Positions 14,185 through 18,997 of a DNA stretch of 18,997 bases are shown one piece after another. A model generated the notes under the pieces. The model worked only from the letters and a program-made list of their open reading frames with translations. It had not been told where the DNA came from and did no database searches. Origin of the DNA: Candidatus Omnitrophota bacterium. Lineage in GTDB: Bacteria > Omnitrophota > Gorgyraeia > B26-G9. A program made the position numbers and the translations under genes. The stretch lies in assembly GCA_022013205.1 (NCBI GenBank), contig JAKLQT010000104.1, positions 1 through 18,997 on the forward strand, given 5' to 3'. Position 1 is the stretch's first letter, and every line of letters begins with the position of its first letter.

Positions 14185-16029
14185 TGTCGCCGCCTCCATA
14201 ATATCTGTCATTCTTTTAACAAAATCCGCTGGTGTACCAAGATTACCCTCTGCAAGCAATACCCCCTCATACAGCTGTTCCACACATTGCTTAAGCAGCG
14301 GGTTGTTCTCATCAGCCAGATACAGCCGGGACAGATTACTTATTAAGGCATGAGAGGTGTTCACCTCCATAATCTTCTTTGCCCCATGGAAATCCTTATT
14401 CATCATTTTCATCATCCTCTCGGTATGGCTGTCCATAGCATCCTTACTAACCACAAGCGTTGCCGCTGAGTCAACCAGCCTTTTAGAAGAGACAACGTCT
14501 TCAACCCGATCACCAAGGGTTTTCTTAAATAAAGACAAAAGTGACTTATTGAGATTAATATCCGGCGTTTCGATCTTATCTTCAGGATCAAGGGCAATAT
14601 CTGCTTTTTCTATGGACTTAAGCGGGTGTTTATCAAATTCATTGACAGAAGGCATGACAAAGGCATCGATAGGATCGATTAAAAATAATACCTCTATCCC
14701 CTTTTTCTTAAAATATTCCAAATTGGGATTTTTTTCTATACTCAAGCGGTGTTCGCCGCAAATAAAGTAAATTTCCTTTTGATTTTTCTGCATTCTGGCT
14801 GCATAATCCTTTAAGGAAATAAGCTCTCCCGGCTTCTTCAGCGAAGACTCAAACCGCAGCAGATCAATTATTTTATCCCGATTATTAAAATCGCTGTTCA
14901 GCCCGGATTTAAGAAGCGGGGAAAAATTTTTGTAAAATGTTTCATACTTATCTTTTGTTTTATCCGCCATATCCGCCAAATACTGCAGTATTTTTCGCGT
15001 TAAGGCAGAGCGGATCTTTACCAGTACCGGGTTAACCTGCACTGTTTCCCGGGAAACATTCAAAGGCAGGTCCAACGTATCCACAACTCCCTTGGTAAAA
15101 CGCAAATACTCCGGCAAAATCTCTTTGCAGTCATTTTGGATCATGATCTTATTGGAATAAAGGTGCAGCGACTTTTCTTTTTGCACATTCCAAAGATCAT
15201 AAGGCGCCTGCTTGGGAATAAAAAGAAGCGCTGTAAAACTTACCGCGCCTTCAACATCAAGATGCAGATATCCCAGGGGATCTTCAAAATCATTGGTAAT
15301 AAATTTATAAAACTCATGCGCCTCGTTCTCCTTAATCTCAGCGCTTTTCTTGCGCCATAACGCGCTTATTTTATTAATCTTTTCCCCTTTTAATAAAATA
15401 GGAAAATCGGCAAAGTTAGAGTATTTATTGATAATTTCTTTTACCTTGTATTCCTGCGCGAATTCCTTGGCGCTGCTTTTCAACTTAAAATATATCTTAG
15501 TACCTCTTTTTTTCCTATCGATCTCCTCTATTGTAAAGGCACTTTCCCCTTTTGATCTCCAGCGTAATCCCGGGGAATCAGCCTCCGCATTTCTTGTTTC
15601 TATGGTCACTTCATCCGCGGCCATAAACACCGCGTAAAATCCCACGCCAAACTGGCCAATGAGATTTTCATCGAAAGCCTTGTTCTCTTTTTTTATCTTT
15701 TCCAGAAACTCAGTCGTGCCTGAACGGGCAACCGTACCGATATTATTGATCAACTCCTCCCGGGTCATTCCGATACCGCTGTCCTCTATGGAAAAAGTTT
15801 CCTTTTTAGAATCAACCTCAATACGGATATCTAAATCAACCTCAGGATCAATAATATTTCTGTCCGTCAACTCCCGGAAACGAACCTTATTCAAAGCATC
15901 AGACGCGTTTGATATCAGCTCGCGCAAAAAAACTTCCGGATGTGTATAAAGGGAATGGATAATAATATTAAGCAGCTGCTTCATTTCCGCCTTATACTCA
16001 AAACTATCTACTTTCTTCATCTGGGCCAT
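14173..16029 (-). CDS. htpG: Molecular chaperone HtpG (bacterial Hsp90)
   Basis: This 618-residue protein has the standard Hsp90 order. The N-terminal GHKL ATPase domain includes HPEVFLRELISNASDALNK, with the catalytic E37 and Mg/ATP-contacting N41. It also includes IEDSGIGM and a GVGFYAVF lid loop. The middle domain contains the conserved RFTKGVVDTLDLPLNVSRE region with the catalytic-loop arginine. The C-terminal dimerisation domain ends without the eukaryotic MEEVD tail. HtpG is an ATP-dependent dimeric cytosolic chaperone for late folding of client proteins. The start is the ATG at 16029, preceded by AAAGGAGG at ideal spacing. A TTG seven codons earlier is in frame but lies at the Shine-Dalgarno itself. 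No CIRCE element is visible upstream. Confidence 0.97.
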   Translation of the reverse strand: MAQMKKVDSFEYKAEMKQLLNIIIHSLYTHPEVFLRELISNASDALNKVRFRELTDRNIIDPEVDLDIRIEVDSKKETFSIEDSGIGMTREELINNIGTVARSGTTEFLEKIKKENKAFDENLIGQFGVGFYAVFMAADEVTIETRNAEADSPGLRWRSKGESAFTIEEIDRKKRGTKIYFKLKSSAKEFAQEYKVKEIINKYSNFADFPILLKGEKINKISALWRKKSAEIKENEAHEFYKFITNDFEDPLGYLHLDVEGAVSFTALLFIPKQAPYDLWNVQKEKSLHLYSNKIMIQNDCKEILPEYLRFTKGVVDTLDLPLNVSRETVQVNPVLVKIRSALTRKILQYLADMADKTKDKYETFYKNFSPLLKSGLNSDFNNRDKIIDLLRFESSLKKPGELISLKDYAARMQKNQKEIYFICGEHRLSIEKNPNLEYFKKKGIEVLFLIDPIDAFVMPSVNEFDKHPLKSIEKADIALDPEDKIETPDINLNKSLLSLFKKTLGDRVEDVVSSKRLVDSAATLVVSKDAMDSHTERMMKMMNKDFHGAKKIMEVNTSHALISNLSRLYLADENNPLLKQCVEQLYEGVLLAEGNLGTPADFVKRMTDIMEAATNNK

Positions 16030-16212
16030 GATCTTTCCTCCTTTTTGCAATATTGCGTTATGCGTATTGGTATCGCGTTTTAAAATTTTAATAACTACTG
16101 TAGTTACTTTCTACTTTTAGCATTTCACTTGTACTATTGTAATCTAAAGTTAACACTTCGTTGCAAAGGTGCTCGGAAAATTTTTAAGTGAAATTCACAG
16201 TTTTAGTTAAAT
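16030..16212. other. htpG leader region
   Basis: On the minus strand this holds a possible -10 (TACAAT, around 16137-16142) and a -35-like TTGCAA at 19-bp spacing, a poor match overall. The AGTTAACACTT string near 16148-16158 resembles AGTTGACACTT near 12501-12511, in the same relative position to box B. No gene is evident. Confidence 0.3.
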
Positions 16213-16261
16213 AAGTTACATATGATTGCCTGGCGCTAAAGGTATTCAAATGATTTTTAAG
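16213..16261. repeat. Box B, copy 2 of the conserved intergenic element
   Basis: This is the near-identical partner of 12558-12605, lying about 185 bp upstream of the htpG start. The flanks diverge on both sides, so the identity is confined to the box. Confidence 0.75.
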
Positions 16262-16292
16262 CGCGTTCAGAATTTTAGATAAATTAAGCGCG

Positions 16293-16367
16293 AATTTACG
16301 GACACAGTTATATGTGCGATGAGTGTCTGATCCGCCTAGGCGGAGAGTTCTCAGAGCGCCGTAAATT
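16293..16367. repeat. Palindrome-rich 75-bp cassette between box A and box B
   Basis: A perfect 9-bp inverted repeat, AATTTACGG/CCGTAAATT, bounds the cassette. Inside are GACAC/GTGTC (16301-16327), the perfect palindrome TCCGCCTAGGCGGA (16331-16344) and a small GAG/CTC stem. Folded, it makes a multi-arm structure, but it has no tRNA features. Copy 1 of the box A/box B pair has no counterpart at this position, which suggests an inserted miniature element. Confidence 0.6.
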
Positions 16368-16453
16368 TGTGATTGATTTATCGGTCCCGCTGCTTTTGGG
16401 CTGGGGGAAAATTATGTCAAGTGTAAAATTATTTGAATACCTCACTTAGCTTT

Positions 16454-16480
16454 CTGTCAACCTATTTCAGGATAGCACAC
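16454..16480. repeat. Box A, copy 2
   Basis: The minus strand reads TGTGCTATCCT followed by GAAATAGGTTGACAG, paired with 12629-12654. It lies just downstream of the cupin gene's heptamer tract. TGC-TATCCT resembles an extended -10 and could drive htpG with a leader of about 440 nt. Confidence 0.6.
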
Positions 16481-16482
16481 AT

Positions 16483-16517
16483 GTCACTCATAATTCATCA
16501 CTCGTCACTAATAACTA
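16483..16517. repeat. Heptamer tract across the cupin stop codon
   Basis: The plus strand reads GTCACTC, ATAATTC, ATCACTC, GTCACTA, ATAACTA in 7-bp phase. The last unit contains the stop codon of the cupin gene (CTA at 16515-16517). Confidence 0.6.
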
Positions 16518-16844
16518 TTTATAATGTATCGCCAGCCACACTGTTTTCACATTCGGATCTGTCCATTCCACACGATGCTTACAATTTGCCGGTATTTGCA
16601 CATAATCTCCGGGTTTCATATCCAGCTTACTTGCGTCCTGAGCAAAGGACAGCGTCGCCGCACCGCTAAGCAAAACCACCCATTCATCCTGTTTTTGGCA
16701 AAGCCATGTTCCTTGAAGAGTACTTTGCCCTTTGGAAACAATGCGTTCAATGTGAAAATTTCCAGTTTCAAGCAATGTCTCAAAAACCTCCTCCGGCACT
16801 TGCCCCGAAATCCCCTCAAACAAATTCCCAACCTTTTGCTCCAT
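16515..16844 (-). CDS. Small cupin-domain protein
   Basis: This 109-residue single-domain cupin probably folds as a beta-barrel. The second cupin motif is intact: KPGDYVQIPANCKHRVEW, with H90. The first motif is degenerate. The usual HxH...E is replaced by LCQKQDEWVVLLSG, leaving Q50 and E54 where metal ligands would be. It belongs to a common group of small cupins with the EWVVLLSG and VEWTDP signatures, whose function is not established. Possible roles are sugar-phosphate or small-molecule binding. The ATG at 16844 has AGG seven bases upstream. It is separated from the DUF6933-like gene by 214 bp and from htpG by 485 bp, so it is probably its own unit. Confidence 0.85.
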   Translation of the reverse strand: MEQKVGNLFEGISGQVPEEVFETLLETGNFHIERIVSKGQSTLQGTWLCQKQDEWVVLLSGAATLSFAQDASKLDMKPGDYVQIPANCKHRVEWTDPNVKTVWLAIHYK

Positions 16845-16939
16845 AACAGCCTGCCCTTTTTCTCTTCAAAAATAAAAAGACGCTATTTATCCCTAACGCC
16901 TTCTTATAAGTCCATTTATCTGATCCTATATTGCTCGTT

Positions 16940-16968
16940 ATTTTACCTCTTCCAGGGCTAAAACACAA
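16940..16968 (-). promoter_or_regulatory. Candidate promoter of the cupin gene
   Basis: On the minus strand TTGTGT (16963-16968) is followed after 17 bp by TAAAAT (16940-16945). The -10 matches five of six consensus bases and the -35 is weak. The start would lie about 90 nt upstream of the cupin ATG. A second candidate, TTGACT-17-GATAAA, lies a little further upstream. Confidence 0.35.
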
Positions 16969-17058
16969 GCCTGTACTCTTTGTCTGTCTCTTTATCTTTG
17001 AAAGCCTCTACTTAGTCAATAGTTTAGACCAGGCCCCGTCCCCCCTAAAAGCCAAGAA

Positions 17059-17808
17059 CTATAAGCCGTCATCATATAGAACAGCGCCATTTGCACGCGA
17101 AATACACATTGTTTTGCCGGTATTACTGTGATACTGTTCGTCACTCCACTGGTAAAAGACATACCAACATGGTTCAAGCGATAATGATTGTGACTGCAAT
17201 CGTTGCGGAAGCTGGCCTGTTATGGCAAAAATGCGGCGTTTCCTCACATTCTGATATGTTTGGGCTATCTCCTGGGCTTCCGCTTTAGTAACAGGGTATT
17301 TTTCCTCTAAAAGCGGCCACATCTCTTCAAGAGGGATTATATAATCACGCCCTTGTTTATGCGGCGTACGGGGTAAAAAATCAGACGATTTTTTTAGTGT
17401 TTGCGAAGTAATAAAACCATGTCTATCCAGACACGCGCCAAACTCATAAATCATCTGATTCATAGTACTCAATACATGACGGTCTATTGTCCGGCTATAG
17501 ACAACCGTATCAGAAACAGTGTTGGCTTTTTTAATTGCTTCAGGGCTAAATCCATCTTCATATAGCCGATATCCGAAATTTTTCCGAAAAACTTCATCTA
17601 GCTTGCGAATATCTTCGCGTTTTACATCATAAGCAACAAACCCATAATATGTTTTTGCATGGGCAAATAGAACACATTTGCGCCGGGCAAGAAAAAATAA
17701 ATGAGCATACCATTCGTCCAATGCTGATTCACTTGAAGTTTTCTCAACAAGGTCATTCTTAGTAATACCCATCTCTTTTAAAAGCTTAGCTGTGCAACGA
17801 ATTATCAT
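17059..17808 (-). CDS. DUF6933-like protein with an extra C-terminal domain
   Basis: This protein of about 249 residues has no known biochemical function. The first 150 residues resemble the DUF6933 family as I know it: an opening MIIRCTAKLLKEMG, a WYAHLFFLARRKCVLFAH core, and SRTIDRHVLSTMNQMIYEFG. The last 90 residues are outside that domain. They contain a helix (AEAQEIAQTYQNVRKRR) and CWYVFYQ followed by ISRANGAVLYDDG. This pattern recalls PepSY- or NTF2-like folds in which a strand ends in 'tGevly', but I cannot assign it. The frame extends upstream to a TTG at 17844. I prefer the ATG at 17808 because family members begin with MII.CT. Upstream codons (IDDPATIKEILTW) look coding-like, so a 5' truncation or frameshift is possible. 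Confidence 0.6.
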   Translation of the reverse strand: MIIRCTAKLLKEMGITKNDLVEKTSSESALDEWYAHLFFLARRKCVLFAHAKTYYGFVAYDVKREDIRKLDEVFRKNFGYRLYEDGFSPEAIKKANTVSDTVVYSRTIDRHVLSTMNQMIYEFGACLDRHGFITSQTLKKSSDFLPRTPHKQGRDYIIPLEEMWPLLEEKYPVTKAEAQEIAQTYQNVRKRRIFAITGQLPQRLQSQSLSLEPCWYVFYQWSDEQYHSNTGKTMCISRANGAVLYDDGL

Positions 17809-17844
17809 TTCTCTTAAAAGTATCCTTCTTTTCGACCATGTCAA

Positions 17845-18062
17845 GATTTCTTTGATAGTTGCCGGATCATCTATCCATAATAATCCTGGGGAGTTATCAC
17901 AACAACATATCGCAGCTTTGTTCTATGATATCCTATATGTTACGAATAATCATCAACCTAATCATCCACAAACAACCTTCACAACACGCCTGCCCCGCAA
18001 TGCGGACATTTTACAACATCCGCGAGGCAACTGATCAACGTGCCGGGATTAACACATCCTTA
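17845..18062. other. Decayed spacer with a palindrome
   Basis: No intact gene is present. On the minus strand one frame gives VKCPHCGAGVL and a stop, like a zinc-ribbon tail. Another gives LKVIDKDVLIPAR and a stop. They are in different frames with stops between them. A palindrome, GCCCC-GCAAT-GCGGA / TCCGC-GAGGC, spans 17992-18028 and coincides with the zinc-ribbon-like string, so that string may be a by-product of the repeat. The region looks like gene debris plus a REP-type element. Confidence 0.4.
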
Positions 18063-18447
18063 TCAATAACTTTTAATCTTTAAGCTACGTTGTCCCATAC
18101 CCCGTTCTCTAATTTTTCGCAAATGAGAACGCAGTTGAGACTTCCTAATAGAATGCATCGAAACTTTAACTTCAAAAACTATAGCGATATTATCATCAAT
18201 GATGATCCAACCATCTGGGATACTATCAATTTCATTAGTGTCGGATTTGTCCCCAATACAAAATGGTTGTTTCTGACAGCTGATTATAATTTCATTGCTT
18301 TTCTTTAGCTCAACACCAAAAAAGGATAAAAAATTTTTTAAGTAACATTTCACTATTAGCCAGGGAATGCAATAAAGCATTTGTGACTCTATTTTCTTCT
18401 ACATCGTACTGATCAAAAATATTATTTAATTTGTTAATGATTTTCAC
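18063..18447 (-). pseudogene. Frameshifted PD-(D/E)XK-nuclease-like fragment
   Basis: Two minus-strand frames join into one plausible protein. From a GTG at 18447 the first frame reads DQYDVEENRVTNALLHSLA and continues to LLKKFF. The second continues as LSFFGVELKKSN through to a stop at 18063. The switch happens at an A6T6 homopolymer run (about 18326-18339), and one extra base there would explain it. The ENRVTNALLHSL opening and the pair IPDGWI...AIVFEVKVS fit the D...ExK signature of restriction-endonuclease-fold proteins. The following QLRSHLRKI helix is also typical. The product stops soon after the ExK strand, so the C-terminal half is missing. It is either a degraded nuclease of a defence or mobile element, or an intact gene with an assembly error plus a truncated end. 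Confidence 0.5.
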
Positions 18448-18460
18448 TTAATTTATTTTT

Positions 18461-18481
18461 CTATTCGCTAATCGCTGCTTC
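18461..18481. repeat. Heptamer tract (CTATTCG CTAATCG CTGCTTC)
   Basis: Three 7-bp units nearly repeat the tract at 12664-12691: CTAATCG and CTGCTTC are identical. It lies between the terminator and the nuclease-like fragment. On the minus strand it would read EAAISE and a stop, echoing the helicase C-terminus. Confidence 0.55.
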
Positions 18482-18485
18482 AAAT

Positions 18486-18517
18486 AAAAAAGCAATTCCC
18501 TGTCTCTTGAGAATTGC
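18486..18517 (-). terminator. Rho-independent terminator
   Basis: On the minus strand GCAATTC (18511-18517) pairs with GAATTGC (18492-18498) across a 12-nt loop. A run of six T's follows (18486-18491), then ATTT. It would end transcripts coming from the right edge or the RNA candidate at 18525-18608. Confidence 0.72.
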
Positions 18518-18524
18518 GGTTTAT

Positions 18525-18608
18525 ACCCTGGGTGCTGTTGCTCCTGTTCTCATAATTATGAGAAAAAGTGTGTAGGATTATGCTACCACCTTGGGTTTAG
18601 CTCGTCAA
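18525..18608 (-). ncRNA. Candidate structured RNA ending at the terminator
   Basis: On the minus strand the segment can fold into a three-way junction. The closing stem is ACCC-AA-GGTG (18587-18596) with CACC-CA-GGGT (18525-18534). Arm 2 is GTAG-CATAATC-CTAC (18572-18586). Arm 3 is a perfect 18-bp palindrome, TTCTCATAA/TTATGAGAA (18547-18564). The intrinsic terminator follows directly. Alternatively TTGACG (18603-18608), 17 bp and TAGCAT (18580-18585) form a promoter for a small RNA of about 85 nt containing only arm 3 and the terminator. I do not recognise it as a known riboswitch or sRNA class. Confidence 0.35.
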
Positions 18609-18701
18609 TTACTTAATAATCGCTGGCTCTATTTTTAAGCACAATGCAGAAAATACGAAATCGTGAAACTCTGACAGCTGCGATTTTCGGATTAGGAAAA
18701 A
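18609..18701. other. Short spacer, nothing recognised
   Basis: AT-rich sequence between the right-edge gene and the structured RNA candidate. I see no gene or clear signal. Confidence 0.3.
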
Positions 18702-18997
18702 TCAGATATTATCTATTCCCTCTTTAAACATTCTTCTTCCTGACCAACTCCAAAATCGTATGTCTTGCTCAATAAAAAGCCATTTTACTACTTTTAAGAT
18801 TGATTCTGTAGGCAAACCTTGCTTAAATACTTTTAGTTTATTCTTGTAAACAGGGTACACTTCACTAGGATCTTTGCAGTAAAAAACTTCCCCTATTGCC
18901 TTTAGTAACTCTACATATACTTTCTTATTTTTTTGCTTCTTCTGCCTAAGGTCGTTTAATATATCATCGTGCCTAGGGGTATCTTTTCCATTCATAA
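18702..18997 (-). CDS. Unknown protein, cut by the window edge
   Basis: Only the last 97 or so residues are visible, and the protein probably continues beyond the right edge. The methionine at 18995 need not be the start. The visible part is helical and lysine-rich at first (LRQKKQKNKKVYVELLKAIG), then has a conserved-looking end: KVVKWLFIEQDIRFWSWSG, followed by RRMFKEGIDNI. The aromatic and charged pattern FIEQDIRFWSWSGR looks like a real family signature, but I cannot name it. It stands just upstream of the structured RNA candidate and the terminator in an otherwise accessory region. Confidence 0.5.
   Translation of the reverse strand, partial: MNGKDTPRHDDILNDLRQKKQKNKKVYVELLKAIGEVFYCKDPSEVYPVYKNKLKVFKQGLPTESILKVVKWLFIEQDIRFWSWSGRRMFKEGIDNI

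Noticed and set aside
16293..16367. tRNA gene or integron attC site
   Set aside because: The folded cassette lacks a T-loop motif, anticodon arm spacing and the GTTRRRY core site.
16451..16480. Plus-strand promoter using GTCAAC/GATAGC
   Set aside because: No consensus hexamers in proper spacing on the plus strand, and no plus-strand gene downstream.
17990..18062. Zinc-ribbon protein tail (VKCPHCGAGVL)
   Set aside because: No open frame leads into it for more than about 25 codons, and it coincides with a palindrome that can produce such a string by chance.

Overview
This window reads as a chromosome segment of an uncultured, anaerobic, Gram-negative-type bacterium. Almost every convincing gene is on the minus strand. 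The mix of an Ehr-type energy-converting complex, an HTH-EIIA(Ntr) fusion, HtpG, a GT4/GH15 pair, and intergenic spacers rich in heptamer repeats and small palindromes would suit Omnitrophota or a neighbouring phylum. No ribosomal marker is present, so that placement is an inference.

Layout from right to left, which is the direction of transcription. (1) 17.0-19.0 kb is an accessory, partly decayed zone. It holds the C-terminal part of an unknown protein at the right edge, a structured RNA candidate ending in an intrinsic terminator, a frameshifted PD-(D/E)XK-nuclease-like fragment, and a DUF6933-like gene. (2) 11.7-17.0 kb holds a small cupin, htpG, a PIF1/RecD-like helicase and a regulator that fuses an excisionase-type HTH to a PTS EIIA domain. 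Their spacers carry heptamer arrays that include stop codons, a duplicated pair of conserved boxes, and a five-copy 10-bp direct repeat upstream of a good sigma-70-type promoter. (3) 4.16-11.48 kb is a tightly coupled six-gene operon, hyfB-C-E-F-G-I. It encodes two antiporter-like proton channels, a NuoH-like and a HyfE-like membrane subunit, a NuoC+NuoD-like large subunit, and a small subunit with an added ferredoxin domain. (4) 0.5-3.7 kb holds a GT4 glycosyltransferase overlapping a GH15 glucoamylase-type hydrolase. (5) The first 0.5 kb holds a C-terminal remnant of a GGDEF diguanylate cyclase.

The main biological point is the large subunit of the complex. It keeps the hydrogenase fold, but neither position expected to bind the [NiFe] centre has a CxxC pair (A207 and T210 occupy the first). 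It is therefore better called an energy-converting-hydrogenase-related (Ehr) complex than a hydrogenase. It probably couples ferredoxin-type electron transfer to ion translocation with an unknown second substrate. The ferredoxin part of the small subunit also seems to retain ligands for only one of its two clusters. The HTH-EIIA gene lies directly upstream in the same orientation and may tie the complex to phosphotransfer status.
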